Shown: positions 25,377 through 38,400, counted from the first letter of the stretch. The stretch: 64,000 nucleotides of DNA from Wuchereria bancrofti (GCA_005281725.1 SSBO01000003.1:519396-583395), one strand, 5' to 3'. Program-made: numbers and translations. The notes: generated from the letters alone by a model not told the origin.

Positions 25377-25763
25377 TACCCATTATAGTTGCTACCCATT
25401 ATAATGTCTAGATTTCTATATCAATCCATTGTGATATCCATTGTGACCCATTGTAATAGTAACTCATTATAATGTCTAGGCAATTTAATCTTTGTGCGAA
25501 AATGTCTAATTATACTCTCCACGGAATTTTTAATTTTTCTTCTACGTTATCCTGTTTGGAGTATACCGTAGGTCGGAAGCGGGATAAATGCGGGAGTATA
25601 AACCACTCCCACATCTTAACATATATAAGCCACATACTACAAGAACTACTCCGGAATTAATAAAATTCTCTGAACAAATCCAATTCATCACAAGGAGTTC
25701 GACTGTGCCTAACCAAACAACTCTCTCCACAAATAAAAAATTCCTCACAATTCACACCATATA
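25377..25763 (+). mobile_element. BEL/Pao LTR 1, 5'-truncated
   Basis: Shares CCCATTATA(G/A) and ATAATGTCTAG words and the ACCACTCCCACATCTTAACA box with the LTR at 28887. The expected TGTCGCG start is missing; about 165 bp have been lost at the satellite junction. It contains a TATA-like CATATATAAG. The primer-binding-type sequence TTGGTGTCACGAGCCGGG follows, just before the gag ATG at 25783. Confidence 0.65.
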
Positions 25764-25782
25764 TTTGGTGTCACGAGCCGGG

Positions 25783-26633
25783 ATGTCTGCAACAATAATT
25801 AAAAGCGCGCAACCGGCAAAGAAAAAGCTATTGAATCTTCTCAAAGAAGTCAAAGAAATGGATCTGACGTCGTTGGATCAAATGCTGACTAGAGAAGAAA
25901 CGCGGAACAGTACGAAGTCAGAAAAAGAATTATTGAAGAAAAAATAATGCGTCTTGAACTATATATTCGTGCTCACGAAGCTTCCAGTAGAAAATACAAA
26001 ATGAATCGAGCATGTTGAAAAGGCTACACCATCAAAGAAAAGGGAAGAAGAAGAGACATATGCTAAAATAGTTGATGATAAGGTGTTTTAAACCTAATTA
26101 ATGAAGGTAGAGGTACTGTTATAACCCTAATTATGGTAAAAATGATTCGGAGTTAACCCTCAAGCGCCTAAAACAAGGTGAAATAAAGGAGGGACCAAGT
26201 CAAAAAACCTTCACACCAACAATTAATCTACCTCAAACACCACCACCTGTATTTAGTGGTAGCTCAAAATTGTGGAGAGGATTTTGAAGTAGTTTCGAGG
26301 CCGCAGTTCACCTGCAAAATATACCAGACATTCAAAAGCTGAATTATTTGGTCGAATGTCTTAAAAGTGAAGCTATGCTAGCTATCAGGGGTTATGACAT
26401 AACTCCTGAAAATTATGAAGTTATAAAAAAGGTCCTTAGTAAAAAAATCGGACAGTCACATATTATCAAAAAACCGCTCTACAGTGAATTGCATTCCGTC
26501 AAGAAAAATGACAAAGAATGGAAAGCGACAATTGAAGCTATGGAAATACTCCGACAACTTGAAGCAATGGGCGAAAATCTTGAACAATCAAGTATCGAGA
26601 TTATTATTGGAACTAAACTGCCAGCTTGGATCC
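25783..26633 (+). pseudogene. BEL/Pao gag remnant
   Basis: Begins MSATI at 25783. The N-terminal frame closes at 25945-25947. The central domain, about 26228-26633, resembles the DUF1759/Pao gag domain: PPPVFSGSSKLW, then SFEAAVH, LNYLVECLKSEA and AIRGYDITPENYE. An in-frame TGA at 26285-26287 falls where the family has Trp/Glu-type residues, and several frameshifts separate the blocks. It is cut off at 26633 by the start of another LTR. In an intact element this would form the particle shell. Confidence 0.75.
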
Positions 26634-27106
26634 TGTCGCGGATTCTAATATCGCGAAACTCTAAAATATTATATGAGAGTTGTGAATATGAGTAAGAAAT
26701 ATGTTCTATGAAATTTTTTGCAATAATCTTTATTCTTTGGACTCTTTATTTCCAATCTTATGTTTAACCTGTAAATCTTTTACATATTGTTTACACGGTA
26801 TCAGCTCCTTATTTAGTTGACTTCATTGTTATGTCAACAGTTCTTTGTTAGGCCGATTACTCTTTCGGCAATCACCCTTGTTGAATGGGCATTGCATGTT
26901 TTTACCAAGAACGAGGAGAGTTCACGTTCATTTTCGTTCTCTATCAAATTATTGGACGATCGTTTCTGTTGCTTCTGTTAATAAGGGAATTATTATCTTC
27001 CTCTGTTAGCCCATATAATTACATCTACATCCAACGAATTCCCCTGCAGCCAACAACCTCTCCCGAAATAATAAATTAAATTATCAAATCTTCCAAGATA
27101 AATTTT
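26634..27106 (+). mobile_element. BEL/Pao LTR 2 (different subfamily)
   Basis: Opens with TGTCGCGGATTC and AATATCGCGAAACTC, homologous to the starts at 28887 and 30596, but its middle differs from LTRs 1 and 3. It ends near CTTCCACGAGCCGGGACATG, the leader of the next gag. It directly interrupts the upstream gag frame. Confidence 0.65.
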
Positions 27107-27124
27107 GCTTCCACGAGCCGGGAC

Positions 27125-27606
27125 ATGTCTGCCACTATAATATTAAGCGCACGACCGGCAAAAGAAAAATTGGAAGCTCTTCTCAAAGAAGTCTAAGAAA
27201 TGGAACTAACGCCTTTGGAGCAAATGTTGATCAGAGAAGAAACTTGTCAACAGCATGAGGCTCGAGAAAGATTTATTGAAGAAAGAACAATGCGTTTCAA
27301 GAAAGAACACAGCTGCATATTAGCACACTTGAGACAATTAGTACTAACTGGATCCAATACATACAACAGGTTCCAGCAACGAAGAGAAAACAAGAAGAAG
27401 ACAAATATGCCCAAATGGTCGAGGCTGGTAAGAACTACTACATGGACTTTGAAATCTATAAATTTAATATCCAAAGGAGAAATTCCTTGGTTACAAACCT
27501 CTTCAGCAAAAGATCGACTCAATGATAACGATTATGAACTAGCCATAGATGTATTAATCAGACAAGGCCAATCGGAAAGAATAACGGAAAAAGAAATAAT
27601 TAAATG
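27125..27606 (+). pseudogene. BEL/Pao gag 5' remnant joined to pol
   Basis: MSATII...ARPAKEK at 27125 matches the start of the gag at 25783. A stop at 27194-27196 interrupts it, and the frame resumes at 27200 with LTPLEQMLIREET. The open frame ends at 27605, directly before integrase sequence. The gag core, protease, reverse transcriptase and RNase H are missing, so a large internal deletion is present. Confidence 0.65.
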
Positions 27607-28386
27607 AAATCTATACTGTGAAGGAGTATAGAAATCTAGAAGTCGTCTAGAAAATTCAGAATTAGATGAACAAGGTTTACATCCCATATATCTTCCTAGA
27701 CGTAATCGTATAACCGAAATCTTTATACAACAGCAACACGAAGAACTGTTTCATGCTGGAACAGCTCATACGATTTCAAGTTTGAGAAAAAGATTTTGGA
27801 TACCCAAAGGAAGAACAGAAGTTAAAAGGGTTTTAAATAAATGCATGGGATGCAAAAAATGGAAGGCAAAGCCATTTAAACTGCCAACTATGCCTAATTA
27901 CCCAGCATTTCGAGTAAGATGATCACGAATATTTGCACGAGTTGGCTTGGATTACCTGTTTTCAAAACAGAAACAGGAGTTACGAAAAGATGGGTTGCTT
28001 TATTTACATGCCTTGTGACTAGAGCATTTAGAATTAGCAGACAGTTTATCTGTTTCTTGAATGTTTTCAGAAGATTTGTCGCACGATGCGGCTATCCAGA
28101 AATAACTCTAAACGACAATGCAAGACACTTCCAACTAGTCTTCCAGACTCTAATGGAAAGGGAAACACATTTAACCGAATTTCTGGTGAAGAATCACTTG
28201 AAATGGCGAAACATAATTCCTAAGGCACCTTGGAGTGGAGGAATTTATGAACGGATAATTGGGTTAACAAAGAAAACCTTAAGGCGAGTTATCGGGAAAA
28301 GGTTACTAAAGGAGAAGGAAGATTTTATCATCCCAAACGTATGTCTAACAATACCAATTGCAAATGATGATTATCAGGATGAATAA
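27607..28386 (+). pseudogene. BEL/Pao integrase remnant (H2C2 zinc and DDE core)
   Basis: The zinc-binding block is clear: two His in HEELFH (about 27740) followed by CMGC (about 27845). The core follows with GLDYL (about 27940), then a frameshift. The next frame, open 27919-28386, carries LNDNARHF with the second Asp and GGIYERIIGLTKK with a Glu. All three DDE positions are recognisable, but no single frame spans them, so it is inactive. In an intact element this enzyme inserts the cDNA into the genome. Confidence 0.8.
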
Positions 28387-28390
28387 CCCC

Positions 28391-28880
28391 TTATCGACTA
28401 GACAATAGGGGAAAAAGTATTGGTCCACAAAAACCATATACGCAAAAAACCCTTAATGCATTTTGGGAAACATGGAAGAAGGAATATTTAACTAGCTTTA
28501 GAGAACGTACACAAGCAGAACATAAATCTCCGAAAGGCGCAGATATTAGAGCCCCTATTGAAGGAGAAATAGTAATAGTGAACGAAACGAACGCTCCTCG
28601 TGGTACATGGAAATTGGCAAAAATAAAGAAACTCAACATGAGTCAGGATAAACGAATAAGAAGTGCATTAATAGAATTACCTGGAGGAACTCAAATGAAT
28701 CGCCCTATTAATATGCTGTATCCTCTAGAAATTGAAACTATGGAAGGACGAGAGGAGCAACAAATTCGGAGGAAACTGAACCGAAGCAAACCGACAACGA
28801 GGAAGAACCGATTGCATGACGAACTAGAAGTGCAACAAAACAGTAAAAAACTCCCACCCAAATCACCTAACTTCCTAGGT
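28391..28880 (+). pseudogene. BEL/Pao pol C-terminal tail (DUF5641-like)
   Basis: The open stretch from 28578 reads [11 protein letters not shown] and then [10 protein letters not shown], the signature of the domain that follows integrase in Pao-family polyproteins. Several stops lie upstream, 28391-28577. A purine-rich GGTCGGGAG (28878-28886), the expected polypurine tract, leads into the next LTR. Confidence 0.75.
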
Positions 28881-28886
28881 CGGGAG

Positions 28887-29472
28887 TGTCGCGAATTTCA
28901 ATATCGCGAAGCTCTAAATAAATGTTAATAATGCTTAATATAGCAATCCATTATAATGTCCTTTGCAATGCATCGCACTCTTTTAGCTGACCTTTGATCT
29001 TATAACAATCCTATGCTATGAGCATCCATCATGTAATGTTTATTGCAACCAATTATAGTTGCCACCCATTATAATTAATGTCTAGACAACCCATTGTAAT
29101 TTCTTTGTGGTATCTATTTAATCCATTGCGGTATCCATTGTAACATATTGTTAAAGTAACTCATTATCATGTAATGTCTATTGCAACCAATTATAGTTGC
29201 CACCCATTTTAGACAATTTATTCTTTGTACGAAAATGTCTGATTATAAACCACTCCCACATCTTAACATATATAATGCAAGATACAATGTGACTTGTAAC
29301 TTCATTAACTCGACTCTATACGAAATACCCTCCACTATTCCTTCTATTTATACTTAATTTTTGTATTCGCTATTACTGCTATATAATACTGTAGTTACCA
29401 ATAAAGGCTTCGACTGTCCTAACTGAAGAACTATTCCCACAAGTAAGTAAAAAATTCTTCACAATTTACAAC
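28887..29472 (+). mobile_element. BEL/Pao LTR 3
   Basis: Starts TGTCGCGAATTTC after the purine tract. It holds two rounds of an imperfect internal repeat (CAACCAATTATAGTTGCCAC at about 29045 and again at about 29185), a CATATATAA box and an AATAAAGGC signal near 29400. It resembles LTR 1 where the latter survives. The end at 29472 is approximate. Confidence 0.7.
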
Positions 29473-29960
29473 AATGCCTAATATCCCAAATAAGGCTGTA
29501 GTCTTATTTGATAGTAGTGCGCAAGCAACTTGTATATCAAAGAAACTAACAAGACGATTAAACTTACAAATAATTGACTACAGAATGTAAGGTTTGCGAG
29601 ATTCGGTGAAAGAAATCCTCAAATCACACTCCGTGGCAAAATGCAATTTGGGATAAGAACCCTAAATTTCGACATCGTACCAGGCTACCGTGGTCGATTA
29701 TTTAACACGTAAAGTCAGGGTAATATCAATAGATCATGATAACTCGGACATTTTGAAACAATGCCCACTCAGAGAAAAAAATGGAAGTTGGGAATAACCC
29801 GACTTAATTATCACTGCTGACCACTTCTTTACATTTATTTAGCTCAAAAAGGCTCAATGTTACGAATTCAGGGTTTTCATTAATCAACACAGTAGTCGGT
29901 CCAATAATAGCGGAAAGCGGATATATCGGAAGGTAACTTAATCAGTTCGATGAGAAGCTT
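29473..29960 (+). pseudogene. BEL/Pao aspartic protease remnant (A17-like)
   Basis: KAVVLFDSSAQATCIS corresponds to the active-site strand of retroviral-type proteases, with DSS where DTG or DSG is expected. Later blocks TADHFFTF and VGPIIAESGYIG-like match the downstream Pao region, but stops and frameshifts break the frame many times. It sits after an LTR without any primer site or gag, so it belongs to another, internally deleted copy. Confidence 0.65.
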
Positions 29961-30084
29961 GTGGATCCTAACGAAGTATTAACGCACACAGAATGTTACG
30001 CTATTCAAAATAGAGAAGACTGCGGAGAAAATGAAAACGAAGGTGAAAATGAAAGAATTATAGCGAACCTGACAATCGACAAAA

Positions 30085-30590
30085 CTAAAAATGAACCGAA
30101 GCAAGCAACAATGAAGAAGAACCGATAGCACGACGAAAAGTGCAACAAAACAACAAAGAACTCCAACGACAATATCTAATCTGTTAAGCCCTACAATCAA
30201 AGGCTTTTTATTAATAACTATGATATCTATGATATCAAAACCAGTAATAACGATAATTGTCAATGGGTATCTAAAACCATACAACATTCCAGAAAAGTGG
30301 AATTGCGACGAAATCGGATATCAAAATTTTACATCAGTCAAGGTTAATGTATACACGAGTACTCAGATAAGGATAACAGCTATCAAGTGCAGTAATATTA
30401 CTCGAACAATTTGCACTAAAGCATTTCTCAGGTTATCCTTGTCAGTAATTTTTGACGAAACGACTACCTCATCAACTATTCCCATGGGTTCACTACATTT
30501 ATTAGACAACAATGTAGGAAATTTATTACCAATACAAACCACTTTTATATATAAATCTTACAACCTCCGAATTTCCTAAATTTCTGGGTC
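30085..30590 (+). pseudogene. Remnant of pol tail and unknown ORF before the 3' LTR
   Basis: 30100-30170 matches the end of the pol tail at 28779-28850 (AACCGAAGCAA...GTGCAACAAAACA). A 119-codon open frame (30220-30579) follows and stops just before the purine tract GGGTCGGGAG. Its position is where some nematode BEL elements carry an envelope-like gene, and it has a few spaced Cys, but I do not recognise the sequence. Treat envelope origin as a guess. Confidence 0.4.
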
Positions 30591-30595
30591 GGGAG

Positions 30596-31010
30596 TGTCG
30601 CGAATTTCGAAGCTCCAAGTAAAAAATGTTAACAATATTGTGATTCATTTAAATTTCTCTAAATTTGCATTCCTCGCGTTCATTTCTCACACGTTTATGT
30701 TGTTATCTTTATCTAACAAATTTCCATTCTAATCTTATTACAATGCTTATACTGTGAATCTTTACAATTTTTTGGGTGTGCAAATGAACATTTGTGTGAA
30801 TGTTTGAATGTTAACCATTCCTATTTCATTTTATATATATATCCGTACTAGGGATAGGAAGGACATATACTAATACAAGCTTCACTCATCACGGGTCACC
30901 ATCATTCTTCCTACTTCACAATTTCAGTATTCATTATTATCTCTATATTATATTGTAAGTCACGAATAAAGGAATAAAACTATATTCGCTGACTTCTCGC
31001 TACAAAGTAT
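30596..31010 (+). mobile_element. BEL/Pao LTR 4
   Basis: Begins TGTCGCGAATTTCGAAGCTC after the purine tract. A GTTGTTATCTTTATCTAACA box is shared with the LTR at 31575, not with LTRs 1-3. It ends near the CACGAATAAAGGAATAAAAC polyadenylation-like region; the end is uncertain. Confidence 0.6.
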
Positions 31011-31574
31011 CCACTACATGAACTATTCTGGAATTAATAAAACTTAAGCGAAGAATTGTTCTATTATCACATCTCAAAGGAACAAGAAATCTGAACGATT
31101 TTATTTCGCAACTTTTTTTTTTCGCAACCATTAACACTTGTAGATTTAATAAAAGTACTAATTCGTTCCCGAGTGATGAAAACGTAATAGTAGCCATTAT
31201 AGGACAGATAGAGCTGTATCCTTTAGAAAGGAATTGTACCTCATTTATCAAGTAACCGAAGGAAATATAAAACGTTGTCGCTTCAGAAGAGAAGTGATAT
31301 TATCTTCTTTTCTATTATCAGCTACAATTAATTGTCACTTGAAAATTTATGCAGCAAGATTGCTGTAAAAATCACGAATTTGAATTATATTTGGATTATG
31401 ACAATCTTGTATTTTATAGTCTTGAATATGCTTATTGAATCTCATAGCTCTACGATGATGCAACTCAAGATATTTCTTCAAAGCTTTTGGAAGAAGAATA
31501 ATTCATAGGATTGAAATAAATGAAAATGATAAAGAAATATATGTGAATGCTTCTTTATATAAATGCCAAAAAAC
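31011..31574 (+). mobile_element. Retroelement internal debris, unassigned
   Basis: The first bases resemble the leader near 25640 (GAACTA(C/T)TC(C/T)GGAATTAATAA). The rest shows short broken frames that I cannot assign to a domain. It ends at the next LTR start. Confidence 0.4.
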
Positions 31575-32215
31575 TGTCACGAATTCAATATCGCGATACT
31601 CCAAATAAAACAATAAAATAAATTTATATAAAAATAATTCAAACTGTAAATAATTGTTAACAATGAGTGCTATGAATCGTTTAAGAAATTTTAGACTCCT
31701 CAGCTGTATTGCGTTTCTTTTTGTTATCTTGATCTAACAAAAATTCGCATTTTAATCTCCCGCTTTGATCTTATTATAATCCCTATACAGTATGCATTTT
31801 TCATGTATGCAAATGAACATGTGGTGTAATGTCTCTTGCAGCTGGTGTAATGTCTATTGTAATTCTGTTGTAAACCACTCCCAACTCTTAACATATACAA
31901 ACCTAATACTAAATAAGGGTAGCATCTTTTTCAGCTTATTTGGGATTCAACAGGAGCCTATCTTCAAATCTAACATTTCTTCTTTTCTCAGATATTACGT
32001 ATCATTCATTTATTGCTTTTCCTTATCAATATCGTGTTGTCGTAATAAATTTATTATTCCAAACACTGTCGTTTAACAAGCGTATATTACGCCAATTATT
32101 GAACTTGCCGTAACTCCAGTAACTATTTCTTTGTATTCCTGCTCTATATTTTTGACTAACCTATCAAGACAACCCATCTACCACGACAAATTTTTTGGTG
32201 CCATGAGCCGGGATG
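31575..32215 (+). mobile_element. BEL/Pao LTR 5 plus primer-binding-type leader
   Basis: Starts TGTCACGAATTCAATATCGC. The leader TTTTGGTGCCATGAGCCGGG (about 32196-32215) matches the one after LTR 1. TGG-starting leaders of this kind pair with a tRNA 3' end; the tRNA was not identified. No gag follows: the sequence turns directly into an inverted LTR. Confidence 0.65.
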
Positions 32216-32224
32216 TGAATTTGG

Positions 32225-32407
32225 GATGTAATTAAGATGTGAATTTTTGATAGATCAAGATAAGAAAAGAAAACGCAATACAGCTGAGGAATCCAAAATT
32301 CCTTAAATGACTCATAACATTGTTAACAATTATTTACAATTTGGATGATTTTTATATAAATTTATTTCATTATTTTATTTGGAGTATCGCGATATTGAAT
32401 TCGCGAC
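32225..32407 (-). mobile_element. Inverted LTR 5' part (tail-to-tail with LTR 5)
   Basis: Read on the minus strand from 32407 it starts TGTCGCGAATTCAATATCGC and follows LTR 5 for about 180 bp (TCAGCTGTATTGCGTTT and ATCTTGATCTA blocks). The two copies face each other across a few bases. Confidence 0.75.
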
Positions 32408-35400
32408 ACTACTTTGATCCATAACAAACTTCGCAAAACAAATGCAACCTCTTGTATGCACCGATGCCCCAATGCAATATATTCAGTAGTCATATAAATT
32501 ATGGAATTCAAGCAGCAAAAGTTTTCGCGAAGTCTCAAAAATCCCCAATTAGGGGTATCCATTAGACTAACTATACTCGCTGTAGTACGAGTTCGTAACA
32601 AAGCAATTAAATCCACACACCAGTAATTTTATAGTCGGACTCCAAATGTGCACTAAATTGAAACAAAATCAATTCAAATTCATACAGAATCGAGTAAAAG
32701 AAATACAAAAAGCAAAATTTTCATTTTTTCCAAGTGAGCATAATCCAATTGATGTGGCATTTTTCTTCTATAAAACTTGGAAATTGTAGTGGATAGGACC
32801 CTATGATTAAAAGAAAAAGAAAGTAACTGACCAACATTAAAAAAATCTATTGTAAAGGAATTAACAATTAAGTGAGCAATGTTTGAGAAATCAATACAAA
32901 AAGTCGACGAACAGGAACTCATCACTGCACAAATTAGGAGTGTTACAAAACACAAATTCGAACAAAATATTTGTCGCTATATTTTTACCCCCTAAGAGTT
33001 TTATTTTCCTTCAAATATTTGTCACTATATATTTTTTAATTTCCCTCAGTCGGAGATTCGTAACCGAAATATTTTATAATAAAAACATATCGAAATAATG
33101 AAAGTAAATTCATAATATTTCTGTTTGCTTTACCAAATAAAAAAAAAATTGAATATTTCCATATCTAAAATCATTCAACTGTCATCTTCTTATCTAATAA
33201 CCAAGCTTGTGCATAATGCTTAGAATGTAAAAAAAATCCTTTAACGAACGCAATAACAGAGTTTATGTTCAATGATTAAAATATATTTCGAACTATAATT
33301 ATATAAAAAACTAAAATAGTTCAATAGAGACAGCTCACTTTATTTACTCAAACCACTCGATTAATAGTGCGCTTCGATTCGGTTTAACTCTGTTCTACCA
33401 TTAATAACTCCATTAAATCCTCAAAAGCGACAGTCCCAACCAAATTACTACCAAATTTTCCCTAGTATACAATAAAGAAGAAAAACACAGCGATCGACTC
33501 TATTCGCATTTGTGATATTCTCTGATAATCGTAATAAATCTTACGTCAATCAACGAAAGATCAACTACTTTTATCACAACTACTTGTATCAGTTGTCAAA
33601 AAAAACTGTAACCCATTATGCATTCGATTGTCCTAACAATAGTCTGTCTGAGATGTACAAAAGCAGTATGTAAAAAAGGTTTTTTTTTCAGTTGAATTTA
33701 AGAAATGTGCATCCAATCTAAGCGGTGCAGGAAATCGAGCTATATAGAACTCATGCCATGATTTCTTTTTTTTTTTAAAAAAAGAATTTCTCCATTATTT
33801 TATCTTTTCATCAATAATTGTTCGGTTAATTTTCGAAATGCTACTTATTTGAACCTTAAATCAAATCTTGATCAGCTTTATAAACTTTTCGGAGCAATAA
33901 TCATTTCGCCGACATTGTTTATTCTAATTTATCTACTAGAATTTGCACTTAATGAATGGTTTTTGTTTGTTCAGTCAATTCTTCATCCCGAATGCATCCT
34001 ACTGCAGATTCCATTCCTTTTGTGTTAAATCCACAACTATTATAGCTGGGCGCCAGTCTGTGTGACGCTTCATTGGATGTATATATAAATCGACTTGTCA
34101 TTCGTTCATTCGGTTTCATTCATTCTTTTGGATTTTGTTTTTTCTTTTGGATTTTGTTGTCCAATGAATCCCAATAAAAATATGGATTTTTTTTGATAAG
34201 CAGGTGACTCTAATGAAATTATTTTAAGTAATTAACATTAGCATATTCAACAATATTTTGCGGGTATCACTAATATCAACAGCCACAATTAGAATTCTCA
34301 GTAAAGCACTTCAATGTTATTTGCTCTTTCTCAATAATTTAATTTGCACTTTTTTCCCAGGTTTAGTCCTTGTAACTATTTGAGATAATTATGTCATTCT
34401 GTCAAGTATTTTGTCATAAAATTCGAATAACATATTACCTACCTTAATTCCATTTTTTCCTGCAAGACTACCCTTCACTATTTTCAAATGAGTGTTGTTT
34501 GGTAAGCAGTGCGTTAGAGTTAGTTGACTGAGTGGTTCACAGAGACAATCCAGTTTTTATCTTCAGCCATTGACATTTCGAAAATTTCGAGCAAAAACTA
34601 AAATTCTTCAGTTAGACTTCAATTTAATTGAATATCTAAAGTCATTTTATTGCTATCTTCTATATCACATATCATATTTTAGCCAGAAAAATAAAATGTA
34701 TCCCGAAGAATTTCAATTTCTTACTTCAAGTCCTAGAAACCTTCTGCATGTTTCACGTGATTTGTATCTGATATTTGTTTGAACAACAAATCGATTTCGT
34801 AAGTGAATTTTGATGTATTTCTTAGTAAAATGTAAAGTAAAATGTAAATTTGATGTATTTCTTAGTAAAAATAAAAAAGTAAAATAGATTATGTTAAATA
34901 TAATCAGTTAAAAATATCCAAAAAATTGAAAACAGTCAGAAAAATCAATTTTCCATCGAAAGTTTTCTTGAATATTCCGACTAGAGATGAGTAATATTTC
35001 TTGTGTAGTGATACGCTGTTTCTATCTCATTCTTTTTAACACATATAAATAAATAAATAAATAACAATTAAATAAACAATAAATAAATAAGTAAATGAAT
35101 ATATATATTTAATTATCAATCATTGCAATATCTGCCAAATGCAAAATGTATTGCATAGGAATAAATAAATGAATTATCAAGAAATGTATAATGTGTGGCT
35201 GAAGTTTAGTAGATCGGTTTTTTATTAACAAAAGTTATCAAAAATTACTGATAGTTCACTATACCTGAATGATTCCAATTTTTTTGATAAATCTTTATTA
35301 AGTAATGATTTATTATTTTCGAATTTCTCCTGGAACCATTTTATTGTTCTGCTGCACACTGATATTACAACTACAAAGTGAAATCTGTATTCAATTACTG

Positions 35401-38400
35401 AAAACTTGAGAAATTTTCTTAAACTTTCTTAGGGAAATGAACTAAATTAACTTAATTTTAAAATTACTTACAATACTAAAAAAATTTCAAAATTTTTTCA
35501 GGACCAATTTGGAAGAAAATTCTTGTTGAAAACATTAAATCATGCTGTTACATTTTCTGTTATCATTACATCTACTTTTATTATTTTATTGACATCTCCA
35601 AAACACATCCCCAAGACGACCAAATTACAAGTTCATCATCTTTGCAAAAGCATCAATCAGTAGTGTTGAGCAAGCTGCACTGCTGATAACGACGATGACT
35701 AATTTTCCTTATCAGCTCGATTATTCAAACAGAAAGAACTTATTAATAAGAAGCCGAATGTTGACGACTTGCTGACAAGCTTCAGTATTTATATTAGAGT
35801 TTTTTCCTTTTGTTCGCAATAACTATATTATATTTATTGTCTCTCTATCTTAAACATAAACTAAAAATAATGTGAAATAACACAAAAAATAGTGTAGTAT
35901 TGCAGAAAGGTGTACAATTTTCAATGTAAATCATCGCTTTTCTATATTTTCTACGTTTCTTCGCTTCAATGATTTGCTAAGTTTCTATCAAATGATGAAA
36001 TGGCTAATGAATTCTTGAAAATTTAACCGCACCTAAGACAGTTTCTAATGTCATCATTTATTACAATATTTTAAAAACACCATGCATTATTGTGAAAATG
36101 TTGGTTTTACCCTTTTTACTCCTTTTCTTCCAGACATCTTTCTTGCCTTATATCTAAAAAATATAAATTAAATATTTCCAAATAAATTTCCCAACTAAAT
36201 TTTTACTATGAGATTATATTTAATTGAAATTTGGCAAAAACCGAACGAAATAAAGTCAATTAATAAGGTTCTCCGCATTTTTTGGATTTGCCTTTTCTTT
36301 ATTTCTCATGTTTTATATCTGGTAACATATAAATTAATAAAATATTACTAATGCAATTAGTATTATCAGATAGAGGTAGTACTGAAATTTTTGGGGTAAA
36401 AAAAGATTCACCAGAGCATTAGCTAAAGTTCTGGGTAACTCAAAGCCAACCAGTGAATTAATAGTGCAATTACAATTACTGCACACTTGAATCTATCTGA
36501 ATTTTAGAAGAAAAAAGGTACAATTGTGAAGTCTTTCACAGCGATCAGTGATTATACGTTAGTGATTTTTAATGACTTTATAATTCTAATTTTAGTTTTG
36601 TTTTCCCGCTCTTTTGTTTTCTTGTGAAAGTACAAATTTACATCCTTAGAGGATTGAAATCTTAAAAATTTCAAAGCACAATAGTATTTCTTGCCAACTC
36701 AGGTGAGCGATAAAGTTCCTACCTTTCGATAAATGGTATTTCTGTTCCCACTCATTGCTGATATGTTGTCAGGTGTATGTCATTTCGATACTTAAGCCGC
36801 TAACAATACAATAGGAGCTTGTTTGGGCAAAGATGTCAAGGACACTAGCATAAATAGTGTTTCGAATTTTTAATTATTGAACTGATTAAAAATTATGGAT
36901 TATTTGATAATATAGAATTATAATGAAATCACTTATTTTACTGATATATTGATATTGCTTCCATCATATTGGACTTCCTTTAAAATGCAATCAATACATT
37001 TAAGACACCTGTAATGACTTTTCGAAAAACATGAACTTTTCGAAGCAGAACAGAAATTATTGCCATTGCACTTTAATATATACAGGTATACATATCAACA
37101 CGTACAATAATTCTAATAACATTGTCGTTTTGTATGAGGTGACGTTACCAAATTGTAAAATATGAGGCTTTGTTTATTTTACCCTTTCTGTTATAGTTAA
37201 TTGTTGTGTTTGTTTTCGAAACAAACTTTAATGTTTGAAAAATGCATGAAATGCAGTATTCCATATTAAAATGTTATAATGCAGTTATAATGCAAGATGC
37301 TTCTTTTCTTATGTTAGCTCAAATATTTTAGGTGCCAAAAATTTCCTTCTCACTACATTTTATTGTTAAATTATTTGTAAACTGAAAATCTGGACCAGTC
37401 TTATAGCCAGTGCATTTTAATTTAATTCATTTGTGGCTTTATTTTGATAAATATTTAAAAATAATACCAAATATGTTTTAACATAGTCAGGTATTTTGCA
37501 GCATAAATATGGATGCATAATTTGAAAGCACCATGCTAAATTCACTGCTAGGTAAGGTCAGAACCTGCAAGGCACCCCAGATAGTTTAATTATTTGTAAT
37601 AAATTCTTCTTTGTATTCCACTTTGTAATTATCATTTCCATTCTGAAAAAGTAGATCAATGGTGTCTTATAATAATATAATTACTTGATTTTAAGAAAAT
37701 ACAATGTTAGGTGTTTCTTTTGTTTTTTTTTGCTGAAATGTATATGCTTTCGTATTTTCAGATATCTTATCATACATCTCATCGAACATAATTTTGGAAG
37801 ACTGAAGCAAAGCAAAAAAAAAGAAGCGGAAAAAAGGTTTTAAAAATTATTTCTTTAAAATTTCGGGATTTTTTATCATTTTGCGAAAATTTCCATCTTA
37901 TTTTGCACAAAGTTTCCATGCTACGGATCATAACCAATGAAAATGATGCATTACTAATAAATTCAAACTCTAAATAAAGCAGTGATGACAAAATGTTTTC
38001 CAAAATAAACACGTTCACTTTTTATTTTTAATTATTATTAGACGTACTTCATTAACAGTGCATGCGAAACCATTTGCATCTTCTTTGTATAAGTGTTGTA
38101 TTCTTTAAGCTGATTTTAGTCAGGAAAAAACCAAAATTATGTCTTCCTCCTACTTTACAAGCAAAATTCAAAAAAAATTATATGTGAATGACAAAGAGCA
38201 AATTCATATTTTTGTTTGATTGTATGTTCAAATCAGCGTATTTATTTAATAGTTTCAAAATACTCTTTCGGAGGTAGAAATAATCTTATCCAAGCAATAA
38301 AAATTTGATTAATTTTTTGTTTTATTAAGTCAATAAGTATGTTAAACTAATTCTTTAATTAAATAGAAACTAGGTGTTTTAAGTCAATGTAATGTTTGAC

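Noticed and set aside
31000..31251. 83-codon minus-strand open frame in the retroelement region
   Set aside because: Opposite strand to all surrounding element sequence and no recognisable domain.
37779..38018. 79-codon minus-strand open frame
   Set aside because: No splice context, hydrophobic AT-rich composition, no motif.
38220..38240. TGTTCAAATC, like a tRNA B box
   Set aside because: No A box, acceptor stem or anticodon arm can be folded around it; no tRNA gene was supported anywhere.
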